A stretch of 64,000 bases of DNA from Winslowiella arboricola (GTDB lineage: Bacteria > Pseudomonadota > Gammaproteobacteria > Enterobacterales > Enterobacteriaceae): NCBI RefSeq assembly GCF_025527015.1, contig NZ_JAODIM010000040.1, forward strand, positions 124,001-188,000, in the 5' to 3' direction. Position 1 is the stretch's first letter. Each line of letters begins with the position of its first letter. The translations under genes were made by a program, and so were the position numbers. Under the pieces are notes generated by a model. It saw nothing but the letters and a program-made list of their open reading frames with translations, was not told where the DNA came from and searched no databases. Of the stretch, positions 50,546-60,068 are shown in pieces.

Positions 50546-51753
50546 TGCGCCTGTGCGCTCCCGCCTGCTGCTTTGGTCTGCTGCGCACTGACCAGCTCAA
50601 CTTTGCTGCCGTTCGACAGACGGTCGATGCCCTCAGTCACTACCCGATCGCCCGCTTTGACGCCGGAGAGGATCGCCTGTTTATCTTCACCAAAGGTGGG
50701 GCCGGTTTGCACCGCGGTGCGGCTGACGGTGTTGTCCTGCTTAATCAGATAGACAAAGCTGCCATCGCTGCTCAGTTGTAACGCCTGCGCCGGGATCACC
50801 GTCGCCTGCTTCAGCGTGCCGGTTTGCAGACGCACATTGACAAACTGATTGGGATACAGCGCATCATCCTGATTGGCGAAGGTCGCTTTCAGCTCAACGC
50901 TGCCGGTATCGGTATTGATTGAGTTACTCATAAACTGCACTGCGCCCTGCTCCAGCTGCGTACTGCCATCCTGGTCAAAGGCGGTGGCGGGCAGCGTCTG
51001 GCCGTTATGCAGCGCTTTCGCCAGCAGCGGAACATTGCTTTGCGGCACGCTAAAGGTGACGGCGGCAGGCTGGGTTTGCGTGATGGTGACAATGCCGGTG
51101 GTATCGCTGCTGTGCACCATATTGCCGGCATCCACCAGCCGTAAACCGGCGCGGCCACTGATTGGCGAAGTGATGCTGGCATATTCAATATCCAGCTTTG
51201 CCGCATCAATCTGCGCCTGCGCCGCTTTGATAGTGCCGCGATACTGACCAACGGTGGCGATCTGGCTATCGAGGTCCTGACGCGCCAGCGAGTCCTGGGC
51301 AAACAGCTTCTGATAACGTTTCAGCGTCAGTTCGGCGCTTTTCAGCAGCGCCTGATTTTCTGCCAGCGTGCCCTGATACTGCGCCATGGTGGCCTGGTAG
51401 CTGCGCGGATCGATCTGCGCCAGCAGCTGTCCGGCTTTCACTTGCTGACCTTCGGTAAACAGCACTTTGGTCAGCTGCCCGTCCACGCGGCTGGTGACCG
51501 TGACGCTGGCATTCGGAATCACCGTGCCCAGCGCATTCAGATAGACCGGCACATCGGCCAGCGTAACCTCACCGCTATGCACCGGCGTGCTGCCGCCCGT
51601 CATCATGCCTGGCCCGCCAGGGCCACCGGGTGCACCTCCCGCCGTCTGCTGACCGGTGGGCCAGAAGCGCCACGCCAGCGCGGCAATAATCAATAACAGA
51701 ATCACAACCAACAGGATGCGGCGGAACAGGGATTTTTTAGCGGTGAAGGTCAT
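50542..51753 (-). CDS. mdtA: Periplasmic adaptor (membrane fusion protein), MdtA/MuxA-like
   Basis: A 403-residue adaptor with an N-terminal membrane anchor ([21 protein letters not shown]) and a Gly/Pro-rich linker (residues about 38-52). A biotinyl-lipoyl domain split by an alpha-hairpin follows ([59 protein letters not shown]), then a beta-barrel ([19 protein letters not shown]). First gene of the mdtABC-channel operon. No baeSR two-component genes are nearby, unlike E. coli mdtABCD-baeSR. Confidence 0.9.
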   Translation of the reverse strand: MTFTAKKSLFRRILLVVILLLIIAALAWRFWPTGQQTAGGAPGGPGGPGMMTGGSTPVHSGEVTLADVPVYLNALGTVIPNASVTVTSRVDGQLTKVLFTEGQQVKAGQLLAQIDPRSYQATMAQYQGTLAENQALLKSAELTLKRYQKLFAQDSLARQDLDSQIATVGQYRGTIKAAQAQIDAAKLDIEYASITSPISGRAGLRLVDAGNMVHSSDTTGIVTITQTQPAAVTFSVPQSNVPLLAKALHNGQTLPATAFDQDGSTQLEQGAVQFMSNSINTDTGSVELKATFANQDDALYPNQFVNVRLQTGTLKQATVIPAQALQLSSDGSFVYLIKQDNTVSRTAVQTGPTFGEDKQAILSGVKAGDRVVTEGIDRLSNGSKVELVSAQQTKAAGGSAQAQ

Positions 51754-51796
51754 GAGATTCTTTTAATCAAATAAAATGAGTTAAGTCATCCTGTAG

Positions 51797-51816
51797 GGGC
51801 GGCGTTAACGCCGCCC
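51797..51816. repeat. Dispersed palindromic repeat upstream of the MdtA-like gene
   Basis: GGGCGGCGTTAACGCCGCCC, a fully palindromic 20-mer preceded by TGTAG, in the 173-bp gap between the two efflux operons. Confidence 0.8.
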
Positions 51817-51926
51817 GCGCAGCCAACAAAGATGCAGCCAGAAATATGACAGGGATAATTGCGATACATTATCATCTGGGTGGCTGATTAATTTCTATGC
51901 TCAGAGTGTAAGGATTGCGAAAGCAA

Positions 51927-53324
51927 TCAAGACTTCCAGCCACCACCCAGCGCTTTATACAGTGTAACCTGCTGATTAAGCTGTCCCAGCTGAGCACTAA
52001 TCGCTGCCTGCTGCGCACTATACAACGAACGCTGCGCGACCAGCACATTAAGATAGTTATCGACTCCCTGCTGGAAACGGATTTCGGCATAGTGGTAATA
52101 GCGCTGGTTAGCTGCCAGATCCTGCTGACGCGCCTGCAACTCCGCTTTCCACGTATCCTCACCGGCCAGCGCATCACCCACTTCCTCGAAAGCGGTCTGA
52201 ATCGCTTTCTCATAGTTAGCGACTTCGATGCGCTTCTGCAACCGGGCCACATCAAGGTTAGCCTGATTCACCCCGCCGTCAAAAATTGGCAGGTTAACTG
52301 ACGGGCCAAACGACCAGGCCGCAGTGCCGCCCTCCAGCAGATGGCCTAAGCTGTTGCTCGACGAACCACCGGATGCCGTCAGGCTGATGCTGGGGAAGAA
52401 GGCCGCACGCGCCGCGCCGATATTGGCATTCGCCGCTTTTAGCGTATGTTCCGCCGAGATAATATCCGGGCGCCGCGTCAGCAGATCCGACGGCAGACCC
52501 GCCGGGGTGGCCGGGAAGCTCCAGGCTTTTTCCAGTTCGGCGTTAGCCAGCAAACCTGACGGCAGGCGTGTACCGGCCAGCAGCGTTAAGGCATTCACAT
52601 CCTTCCGCACCTGGCGGGTATACGAGGCGACATCCGCCTGCGCACTGCGCACCGAGGTTTCTGCCTGCGCCAGCTCCTGATCACTACTGACACCGGCATC
52701 AAAGCTACGTTTGGTCAGATCGTACGAAGCCTGCTGGCTCTGCACCGTCTGCTGCGCCAGTTTCAGCAACGCATTATCCGCGCAGAGCGACAGATAGCCG
52801 GAGGCCACTTCGGAAATCAGGCTGATACGCGTTGCGCGCTGAGTGGCGTCAGTTGCCAGATAACTCTCCAGTGCCTGGTCGCGCAGACTGCGCAAGCGGC
52901 CAAAGAAATCCAGTTCCCATGAGGTTACGCCAAGGCTGGTATCAAACTGGTGATAAGTCACCGGCCCGGAACTTTTGGTGCTGTAGAGATTGCCGGGCAG
53001 ATGCTGCGCCGTCTCACTGCCAGACAGCGATACCGTCGGCAGCAGCGCGGCGCGATCAATCTGCACCTGCGAGCGCGCCACATCGACATTGAGCGCCGCC
53101 ACGCGCAGATCGCGATTATTCTCCAGCGCCAGGCTAATCAGCTGCTTCATCACCGGATCGGTAAAGAAGTTCTGCCAGGCGATATCGGCGCCGTTACCCG
53201 CTTGCTGCGCGGCTGCTGCGTGATACTGACTGTCGACCGGCAGTGTTGGTTGCTGATAATCGGGCTGTAAACTACAACCGGCCAGCAGGATGCCAATTGC
53301 CAGCGATAAGGTTGTTTTAATCAT
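51927..53324 (-). CDS. Outer-membrane factor lipoprotein of the AcrAB-like pump (OprM/NodT family)
   Basis: A 465-residue outer-membrane efflux channel. The signal peptide [17 protein letters not shown] ends in lipobox [14 protein letters not shown]. Typical blocks are [50 protein letters not shown] and [14 protein letters not shown]. The start at 53324 was chosen because it begins the signal peptide and overlaps the RND stop by 8 bases; a 25-residue longer frame lies inside the RND gene. Third gene of the second efflux operon. Confidence 0.92.
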   Translation of the reverse strand: MIKTTLSLAIGILLAGCSLQPDYQQPTLPVDSQYHAAAAQQAGNGADIAWQNFFTDPVMKQLISLALENNRDLRVAALNVDVARSQVQIDRAALLPTVSLSGSETAQHLPGNLYSTKSSGPVTYHQFDTSLGVTSWELDFFGRLRSLRDQALESYLATDATQRATRISLISEVASGYLSLCADNALLKLAQQTVQSQQASYDLTKRSFDAGVSSDQELAQAETSVRSAQADVASYTRQVRKDVNALTLLAGTRLPSGLLANAELEKAWSFPATPAGLPSDLLTRRPDIISAEHTLKAANANIGAARAAFFPSISLTASGGSSSNSLGHLLEGGTAAWSFGPSVNLPIFDGGVNQANLDVARLQKRIEVANYEKAIQTAFEEVGDALAGEDTWKAELQARQQDLAANQRYYHYAEIRFQQGVDNYLNVLVAQRSLYSAQQAAISAQLGQLNQQVTLYKALGGGWKS

Positions 53325-56300
53325 TATTATTATCCTCAGAATGGGCGGTTTTGTTACCGGCAAAGCGCTGCGCCACCACCACGTAGAACATCGGCACAAA
53401 GAAAATGGCGAGGAAAGTCGCCGTAATCATGCCACCGACCACCGCAGTGCCGATCGAGTGCTGACTGCCGGCACCGGCGCCATGCGATAACATCAGTGGC
53501 AACACGCCAAGCACAAAGGCCATCGAGGTCATAATGATCGGGCGAATACGCATTTTGGCCGCGTCGATCGCCGCTTCCACCAGTCCTTTCCCCTCTTTCT
53601 CATGCAGTTCTTTGGCGAACTCAACGATCAGAATGGCGTTTTTCGCTGCCAGTCCGATGGTGGTCAGCAAGCCAACCTGGAAGAACACATCATTTTGCAG
53701 GCCACGCATCAGTACCGCCGCGATGGTGCCAAGCACGCCCAGCGGGATCACCAGCAGCACCGAGAACGGGATCGCCCAGCTCTCATACAGCGCCGCCAGG
53801 CAGAGGAACACCACCAGAATTGACAAGCTGTACAGCGCTGGCGTCTGTGAACCGGAGAGCTGCTCTTCAAAGGAGAGGCCATGCCATGACACCGCATAAC
53901 CGGCAGGCAGTTTCGCCGCAATCTCTTTTACCGCGCTGACCGCATCGCCAGAACTGTAACCGCTGGCTGGCGAGCCCATAATCTCTACCGCCGGGAGGCC
54001 GTTAAAGCGTTCGAAGCGCGGCGAACCATAGCCCCATTTGCCACTGCCAAAGGCGGAGAATGGCACCATATCGCCGCTGCTGTTGCGGAAATACCACTTG
54101 TTCATATCTTCCGGTGTCACCCTCGAACCGGCGTTGCCCTGGATATAGACCTTCTTCACGCGGCCCTGATACATAAACTGGTTTACGTAGCTGGAACCCC
54201 AGGCCGCCGACAGTGTGTCATTGATATCTTCCAGGCTCAGTCCAAGGGCGCGGGCGCGTTCATCATCAATTTCCAGCTGATACTGCGGCTCATCTTCCAT
54301 GCCATTCGGGCGTGTCGCCGTCAGGCGTTTATCCTGCGCCGCCAGTTGCAGGAACTGGTTACGCGCCGCCATCAGCTTTTCATGGCCCTGGTTTTTGCTG
54401 TCCTGCAGGAAGAAGTCAAAGCCGGTGGCGTTACCCAGCTCCATCACCGCCGGTGGCACCAGCGCAAAGGCTTTGGCGTCCTTCAGGGTGGCAAAATGGC
54501 TCATCGCGCGCTGCGCCAGCAGCTCTACCGACTGATCGCTGCCACGCTGGCTCCAGTCTTTTAGCTTCACAAACGCCATCGCGCTATTCTGACCACGACC
54601 CGAGAAGCTAAAACCATTGACCGCAAACACCGAGCTGACGCTGTCGGACTCTTTTGTCAGCAGCCAGTCGCCCATCTCATCCAGCACCTGCTGGGTGCGC
54701 TCAGCGGAAGCATTGGCCGGCAAGGTGACCTGCATCATCATCACGCCCTGATCTTCGGCGGGCAGGAAGGAGGTCGGCACACGGGTAAACAGATAACCGG
54801 TGGCCACGATAATGCCTAAGTAGATCACCAGGAACAGATTACGTCGTGAAATTACCGTACCGACGCTGTTTGTATAGCGCAGCGTACCGGCGTCAAACTT
54901 CCGGTTGAACCAGCCCGCCAGGCCGGTGGTTTTATGCTCAGCAGCACGGGTTCTGAGAAGGGTGGCGCATAGCGCCGGGGTAAAGGTCAGCGCCATCAGC
55001 ACCGACAGCGCCATCGCGGAGACGATAGTGATCGAGAACTGACGATAGATAACCCCGGTAGAACCGCTGAAGAACGCCATCGGCAGCAGCACCGCCGACA
55101 GCACCAGCGCAATACCAAACAGCGCGCCCTGGATTTGCGTCATCGACTTGATGGTGGCCTGTTTCGGATCGAGCCCTTCTTCATGCATCACGCGCTCGAC
55201 GTTCTCCACCACCACAATTGCGTCATCGACCAGCAGGCCGATAGCCAGCACCATGCCAAACATCGTCAGGGTGTTAATTGAGTAACCACAGGCGGCAAGA
55301 ATACCGAAGGTGCCCAGCAGCACCACCGGCACCACCATGGTGGTGACCAGCGTGGCGCGCAGGTTTTGCAGGAATACCAGCATCACCACAAATACCAGCG
55401 CAATGGCTTCAAACAGGGTTTTCACCACCTCTTCAATCGAGGCGCTGACCACCGGGGACGTGTCATAAGGGAAAGCGACATCCACGCCATCCGGCAGGCT
55501 GGATTTCAGGTTATTAACCGTGTCTCGCACCGCCGAAGTGGCATCCAGCAGATTAGCGCCACTGGCCAGACGCAGTGCGATACCGGCTGACGCCTTACCG
55601 TTATAAGTGGCGGAGATGCTGTAATCCTGCGGCCCCAGATCCACCTTCGCCACATCGCTGAGTCGCACCTGGGAACCGTCGCTGTTCACTTTCAGCAGGA
55701 TATTGTCAAACTGCTGCACCGATTGCAGACGGGTTTTACCAATAATGGTGGCGCTGGTTTTCGCTGCCTGCACCGTCGGCAGTCCCGCCAGTTTACCGGA
55801 GGAGACCTGCACGTTTTGCTGACTGATCGCAGTAGTCACATCGCTGGGGATTAACTGATATTTAAACAGTTTTGCCGGATCGAGCCAGATCCGCATCGCG
55901 TATTCCGACCCCATCACCATAAAGTCACCCACCCCTTTGCTACGGGCGATCGGATCTTCCAGTTTCGACACCAGCAGGTTGGCGAGATCGCCATTACTGA
56001 GTTTGCCGTCCTGCGAAATCAGGCTGACCACCATCATAAAGTTGGCCTGATATTTACGTACATTGATGCCCTGCTGCGTTACTTCAGTCGGCAGCTGCGA
56101 CTCCGCCAGCGAAACTTTGTTCTGCACCTGGACCTGGGCGATATCCGCATCGGTGCCCTGATCGAAGGTGACAATAATGGTGGCGCTGCCGTCGCTGTTA
56201 CTTTGCGACTCGATATAGCGCAGGTTATCGATACCATTCAGCTGCTGCTCAACCACCTGCACCACGGTGTTTTGTGTGGTTTCCGCACTGGCGCCCGGAT

Positions 56301-56445
56301 AAGTCACACTGACGGAGATCGCCGTCGGCGCTATATTGGGGTACTGATTAATCGGCAGCGACAGAATCGAGATGCCGCCAATCAGCATGACAATAATCGC
56401 CACCACCCAGGCAAAAATGGGGCGTTCGATAAAGAACTTCGACAT
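53317..56445 (-). CDS. AcrB-type (HAE-1) RND efflux permease
   Basis: A 1042-residue drug-proton antiporter. The N-terminus [56 protein letters not shown] is classic AcrB-like. TM4 carries [21 protein letters not shown] (proton-relay Asp pair), and TM10 has the conserved Lys in [27 protein letters not shown]. Length and motifs fit a homotrimeric HAE-1 pump. Ten bases separate it from the adaptor gene upstream. It is not E. coli acrB by location (no acrR nearby), so it is one more member of the family; the substrate is not predictable. Confidence 0.93.
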   Translation of the reverse strand: MSKFFIERPIFAWVVAIIVMLIGGISILSLPINQYPNIAPTAISVSVTYPGASAETTQNTVVQVVEQQLNGIDNLRYIESQSNSDGSATIIVTFDQGTDADIAQVQVQNKVSLAESQLPTEVTQQGINVRKYQANFMMVVSLISQDGKLSNGDLANLLVSKLEDPIARSKGVGDFMVMGSEYAMRIWLDPAKLFKYQLIPSDVTTAISQQNVQVSSGKLAGLPTVQAAKTSATIIGKTRLQSVQQFDNILLKVNSDGSQVRLSDVAKVDLGPQDYSISATYNGKASAGIALRLASGANLLDATSAVRDTVNNLKSSLPDGVDVAFPYDTSPVVSASIEEVVKTLFEAIALVFVVMLVFLQNLRATLVTTMVVPVVLLGTFGILAACGYSINTLTMFGMVLAIGLLVDDAIVVVENVERVMHEEGLDPKQATIKSMTQIQGALFGIALVLSAVLLPMAFFSGSTGVIYRQFSITIVSAMALSVLMALTFTPALCATLLRTRAAEHKTTGLAGWFNRKFDAGTLRYTNSVGTVISRRNLFLVIYLGIIVATGYLFTRVPTSFLPAEDQGVMMMQVTLPANASAERTQQVLDEMGDWLLTKESDSVSSVFAVNGFSFSGRGQNSAMAFVKLKDWSQRGSDQSVELLAQRAMSHFATLKDAKAFALVPPAVMELGNATGFDFFLQDSKNQGHEKLMAARNQFLQLAAQDKRLTATRPNGMEDEPQYQLEIDDERARALGLSLEDINDTLSAAWGSSYVNQFMYQGRVKKVYIQGNAGSRVTPEDMNKWYFRNSSGDMVPFSAFGSGKWGYGSPRFERFNGLPAVEIMGSPASGYSSGDAVSAVKEIAAKLPAGYAVSWHGLSFEEQLSGSQTPALYSLSILVVFLCLAALYESWAIPFSVLLVIPLGVLGTIAAVLMRGLQNDVFFQVGLLTTIGLAAKNAILIVEFAKELHEKEGKGLVEAAIDAAKMRIRPIIMTSMAFVLGVLPLMLSHGAGAGSQHSIGTAVVGGMITATFLAIFFVPMFYVVVAQRFAGNKTAHSEDNNND

Positions 56446-56455
56446 CGGCTATCCC

Positions 56456-57586
56456 TTATTGCGCAGAGGCATCGGTAGTGGTCAGATTGGCGGCAGTCCG
56501 GGTGCTGCTGAGATCGCTCTCTTTGGCATCGACTTTTACGCCACTGCGAATCGACTGCAGACCGCTGACCACCACTTTTTCGCCCGCTTTCAGCCCGGCG
56601 GTGACCAGCCATTTGTCCTGCATCATTTCGCCGGTGGTCACCGTACGCTGCGCCACGGTGCTGTCTGCGTTCACTACGTAGACGTAAGGTTTGCCTTTCA
56701 CGTCATGGCCGATCGCCTGCTGCGGCACCAGCAGTCCCTGCGCGGCAATCCCCTGCGGGAAGCTGGCGTGGACAAACATGCCGGGCAACAATTCGTTATG
56801 CGGATTGGGGAAAGAGGCGCGCATGGTAACGGTGCCGGTGCTTTCATTGACCGTGACTTCAGAGAACTCCAGTTTGCCCTGCTGCGCATATTCGGAGCCA
56901 TCTTCCAGCGTCAGTTTTACCGCCGCGGCGTTGTCGCCCGCCGCCGTCAGCTGACCGCTGGCCAGCGCGCGGCGCTGACGCAGCAGATCCTGCGACGACT
57001 CGCTGACATCAACATAGATCGGATCCAGCTGCTGAATGGTGGTGAGATAACTGCTCTGCCCGTCGGTCACCAGCGCCCCTTCGGTTGACAGCGAACGGCC
57101 AATATGGCCGGAGATCGGCGCACGCACCCGGGTGTAGTTAAGATTGACGCGTGCGGTTTCCAGGTCGGCCTGCGCCTCTTTCGCCGCCGCAACCGCGTCA
57201 TCATAACTTTGCCCGCTAATCGCATGCGCCGCCGCCAGCGGCTTATAGCGTTTTGCCAGCATACTGGCATTGGTCAGCGTCGCCTGCGCTTTGTCATACG
57301 CCGCCTGATAGCTGGCCGCATCGATTTGATACAGCGGCTGACCGGCAGTGACTTCGCCGCCTTCGGTAAACAGGCGCTGGGTAATAATGCCGCTAACCTG
57401 CGGACGCACTTCGGCGCTTCTGACAGCGGTGGTACGGCCGGGCAGCTGGGTCATTAGCGTGACCGGCTCGGCCTGCAGGGTCACTATCCCGACTTCAGTG
57501 ACCGGGTTGCTGGTGGCTGGCGTTGAACTCTGGTCGCAGGCGGCCAGCAAAAAAATCACACTCGCGGAGAGGCGTTTTAGCTGCAT
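56456..57586 (-). CDS. AcrA-type periplasmic adaptor lipoprotein
   Basis: A 376-residue membrane fusion protein. The short signal peptide has lipobox LLAAC|DQSS; Asp right after the lipidated Cys is the inner-membrane retention signal, as expected for an adaptor. Domains: a lipoyl half (EVRPQVSGIITQRLFTEGGEVTAGQPLYQIDAASYQAAYDKAQATL), an alpha-hairpin, the second half LNYTRVRAPISGHIGRSLSTEGALV, a barrel and the membrane-proximal domain (GLQSIRSGVKVDAKE). First gene of a three-gene adaptor-RND-channel operon. A TATAAT and a perfect palindrome precede it. Confidence 0.93.
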   Translation of the reverse strand: MQLKRLSASVIFLLAACDQSSTPATSNPVTEVGIVTLQAEPVTLMTQLPGRTTAVRSAEVRPQVSGIITQRLFTEGGEVTAGQPLYQIDAASYQAAYDKAQATLTNASMLAKRYKPLAAAHAISGQSYDDAVAAAKEAQADLETARVNLNYTRVRAPISGHIGRSLSTEGALVTDGQSSYLTTIQQLDPIYVDVSESSQDLLRQRRALASGQLTAAGDNAAAVKLTLEDGSEYAQQGKLEFSEVTVNESTGTVTMRASFPNPHNELLPGMFVHASFPQGIAAQGLLVPQQAIGHDVKGKPYVYVVNADSTVAQRTVTTGEMMQDKWLVTAGLKAGEKVVVSGLQSIRSGVKVDAKESDLSSTRTAANLTTTDASAQ

Positions 57587-57623
57587 GGTGAACTCTCGAT
57601 TGGATGTTATTTTAGTAAAATAC

Positions 57624-57656
57624 GAGAATGATCATTCTCAAAAGAGAGGCATTATA
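57624..57656 (-). promoter_or_regulatory. Promoter and palindromic operator of the AcrAB-like operon
   Basis: On the minus strand TATAAT occupies 57656-57651. Just after the expected transcription start lies the perfect 16-bp palindrome GAGAATGATCATTCTC (57624-57639). It resembles a Fur box with its centre shortened, or a TetR/MarR-type operator. No -35 element close to consensus was found, so an activator may be needed. No regulator gene is adjacent. Confidence 0.6.
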
Positions 57657-57761
57657 AGTTGGACGTTAAACCAGCGGTGTTAAGTTTGCGTAAAGCATGT
57701 TTGCGAAACACTACGTTTGGGCGAAATGTGGGGGAAATGTGCAAAATGATGGATAACAGAC

Positions 57762-57854
57762 AAAAAAAACCCACACATCTGCGTGGGTTGGTGCAACTGA
57801 ACAGGGTGTCAGCCTGACGGGCAGGCTGCATTCTCACCAAGTAATACCTCTGGG
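57762..57854 (-). ncRNA. OmrA/OmrB-family small RNA, diverged copy (Omr-1)
   Basis: Read on the minus strand, it begins CCCAGAGGTATTA at 57854, the conserved 5' seed of OmrA/OmrB. It ends with a hairpin CCCACGC-AGAT-GTGTGGG (one G-U pair) followed by eight T. Between these the sequence differs from E. coli OmrA and OmrB, and the seed diverges after GGTATT. Length is about 93 nt. GGATAAG just upstream could be the -10 element. In E. coli these sRNAs are OmpR-controlled and lower outer-membrane receptors, OmpT, CsgD and OmpR. It lies between the AcrAB-like operon and the PBP3 paralogue. Confidence 0.82.
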
Positions 57855-57986
57855 ACCCTTATCCTCTCAACAGGTCACCACTGAAACCAGCGGCAAAAAG
57901 CAAATGAGTCCGTCGAATTGAAAGCAGGTGTGAATACTCCACCATGACGTTACATTTTGATTTTATTGAGAATTATCTGATAAAGC

Positions 57987-58067
57987 GGGCGGCGAGAACG
58001 CCGCCCCTACATAAACCGCCCGTATTGATGATTTGCACAAACCGTGATGACGGCGTTCTCGCCGCCC
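57987..58067. repeat. Inverted pair of dispersed palindromic repeats
   Basis: GGGCGGCG-AGAA-CGCCGCCC (57987-58006, with CTACAT following) and the opposite-orientation copy ending CGGCG-TTCT-CGCCGCCC (58048-58067). Between them TTGATGATTTGCAC mirrors the ATCATCG flank seen at other copies. It lies after the stop of the PBP3 paralogue. Confidence 0.8.
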
Positions 58068-58082
58068 GTATTGATTGCAGAC

Positions 58083-59798
58083 TTAACCATGCCCGTACAG
58101 CGCATCCGGCGCCACATTCATATGCTTTAATACCGGGCCGATAATATTGCCAAATACCGGCGCAGCCACCGAGCCACCAAAGTGATCGCCCGCGGTGGGA
58201 TGGTTAATCATAATCACCAGCGCCACCTGCGGATTACTGGCTGGCGCCACGCCGGCGGTATAGTTGATATAGCCACCATCATATTTTCCTTCCGGCCCCA
58301 TCTTCTCGGCGGTACCGGTTTTAATCGCCAGACGATAGCCCGGCACAGCAGCGCGAACCCCACTGCCACCAGGCAATGCATCGCTTTCCATCATATGTAT
58401 CACCGCTTTTACCGTATCGGCGTTCGCCACCCGGGTGCCGATCACCGGCGGCGTGACTTTGGTAATCGATAACGGGCGGTAGATGCCTAATGACCCCAGC
58501 GTGGCGTATTCACGGGCAATCTGTAACGGCGTGACGCGCAGTCCATAGCCAAAGGAGAAGGTGGCGCGCTCGATATCGGCCCAGCGCTGCCGATGCAGCG
58601 GGAAGTAACCGACGCTCTCGCCACTCAGCCCCAGCCCGGTAGGTTTGCCGAGGCCAAAGTTACTAAAGGTATTGACCAGCACCTGCGCCGGCATCGCCAG
58701 CGCAATATGCGATACGCCGATATCACTCGATTTCTGCAAAATCCCGGTCATCGTCAAACGCGGCCAGTGGCCGACATCACGGATTAAGTGACCATTAACC
58801 CGGTACGGCGTGGTATCCAGCACCGAATCCGGGCGTACCAGTTTGCGCTCCAGCCCTTCCATCACCACCAGCGGCTTAACCGTTGAGCCTGGCTCAAAGC
58901 TGTCATTAATCGCCGCATTACGCATCTGCGCCGGTGACACATCGGCGAAGTTATTTGGATTAAACGACGGGTAAGAGGCCATACCCAGCACTTCACCGGT
59001 ATCGATTTTAATCAGCACCGCCGCACCGGAATCGGCTTTATTCAGCAACACGCCTTCCCGCAGTTTGGTGTACATCGTGTACTGGTCAAATTTATCAATG
59101 CTCAACTGCACCGTTGGCGGCTGTTGCGGCGGCTGATAGTCAATCATGGCGATAATATTGCCGTCACCGTCCTGACGATACTGCTCATGGCCCGCCTCGC
59201 CCTGTAACAGCTTATCGTAGCCATGTTCCAGCCCGTTCAGCCCTTTATTATCGGTGCCGACAATACCCAGCAGCGGCGCAGTCGCCTCACTCATCGGATA
59301 AAAGCGGCTGTCGTTATACTGAGTGGAGATCCCTTTCAGATGCAGCTGGCTGATATCTTTGGCGATGCCCAGTTCGATTTTGCGCCCGAGGAAAAGAAAA
59401 CGGCGTTGAGGATTGGCATTAATCTGCGCCGCAATCTGGTCAGGCGACTGATTCAGCGCATTGCCGAGGTATTGCCATTTGGCACTGGTGAAATCCGGCT
59501 GTGCTTCGAGTACGCGTTTTGGATCGGCGATAACATCGCGTGAAGGCACGCTTAGCGCCAGCGCTTCGCCATTGCGATCGAGCAAGGTGCCGCGGTTGGT
59601 CGGCAGCGTTACGGTGCGCAGCGAACGCTGATCGGCCTCATGTTCGAGCATCGGATGGTTAATCAGTTGCAGATCGGCCACCCAGCCCAGCAGCAGCAAC
59701 ATACAGCCAAATACCCCCGCGCAGAGCAGGCGAAAGCGAAAAGGATTAAACGAGGCTTTGACCTGATCTTTACCCAGAATTTTTTTTAGTCGCGGCAT
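58083..59798 (-). CDS. FtsI (PBP3) paralogue, class B penicillin-binding protein
   Basis: Peptidoglycan transpeptidase homologue anchored in the inner membrane by FRLLCAGVFGCMLLLLGWVADL (about 22-43). It aligns with FtsI along its length. The PBP dimerisation block is NRGTLLDRNGEALALSVPS, the active-site Ser305 lies in FEPGSTVK (SxxK, Lys308), the second motif is Ser357-Ser358-Asp359 where FtsI has Ser-x-Asn, and KTGT is at 493-496. The 571 residues are slightly shorter than E. coli FtsI (588). Position far from the dcw cluster marks it as an extra copy, comparable in kind to Salmonella PBP3SAL. It is flanked on both sides by Omr-type sRNA genes. Confidence 0.92.
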   Translation of the reverse strand: MPRLKKILGKDQVKASFNPFRFRLLCAGVFGCMLLLLGWVADLQLINHPMLEHEADQRSLRTVTLPTNRGTLLDRNGEALALSVPSRDVIADPKRVLEAQPDFTSAKWQYLGNALNQSPDQIAAQINANPQRRFLFLGRKIELGIAKDISQLHLKGISTQYNDSRFYPMSEATAPLLGIVGTDNKGLNGLEHGYDKLLQGEAGHEQYRQDGDGNIIAMIDYQPPQQPPTVQLSIDKFDQYTMYTKLREGVLLNKADSGAAVLIKIDTGEVLGMASYPSFNPNNFADVSPAQMRNAAINDSFEPGSTVKPLVVMEGLERKLVRPDSVLDTTPYRVNGHLIRDVGHWPRLTMTGILQKSSDIGVSHIALAMPAQVLVNTFSNFGLGKPTGLGLSGESVGYFPLHRQRWADIERATFSFGYGLRVTPLQIAREYATLGSLGIYRPLSITKVTPPVIGTRVANADTVKAVIHMMESDALPGGSGVRAAVPGYRLAIKTGTAEKMGPEGKYDGGYINYTAGVAPASNPQVALVIMINHPTAGDHFGGSVAAPVFGNIIGPVLKHMNVAPDALYGHG

Positions 59799-59905
59799 TT
59801 TCTATTTAGTTGAATTAAAGGAGTGTCTTACAACGGGTTATAAAGAATCGTCCGCACAGTTAACAGGAAAACTGTGTTTCATTTCATGATTGCTGTTTTT
59901 CAGGC

Positions 59906-59986
59906 AAAAAAAACCTGCGCATCTGCGCAGGTTGGTGTAATCAAGCATATAAAACTTTTTGATGTTCACCCATCAATACCTCTGGG
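59906..59986 (-). ncRNA. OmrA/OmrB-family small RNA, conserved copy (Omr-2)
   Basis: On the minus strand it starts CCCAGAGGTATTGATGGGTG at 59986, matching the conserved first 15 bases of E. coli OmrA/OmrB, and ends with TTACACCAACCTGCGC-AGAT-GCGCAGGTT followed by eight T (3' end 59906). The 3' half matches E. coli OmrB very closely. Length is about 81 nt. It is expected to be OmpR-activated and to regulate outer-membrane protein mRNAs with Hfq. It lies between the BisC-like gene and the PBP3 paralogue, in the general aas-galR position of E. coli omrAB. Confidence 0.92.
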
Positions 59987-60068
59987 ACTTAAAATTTAGC
60001 AAGTCCGGCTGATGGGCCGCCATCAATGATTCGCAACAGTTAACCGCAAAGTGTAACCAGCCATGTGA

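Noticed and set aside
53325-53399. 25-codon extension of the second outer-membrane factor
   Set aside because: It lies wholly within the RND gene and would displace the lipoprotein signal peptide that begins at 53324.
45126-56478. Numerous long plus-strand ORFs opposite the efflux genes
   Set aside because: They are antisense shadows of GC-rich minus-strand genes with no Shine-Dalgarno or recognisable domains.
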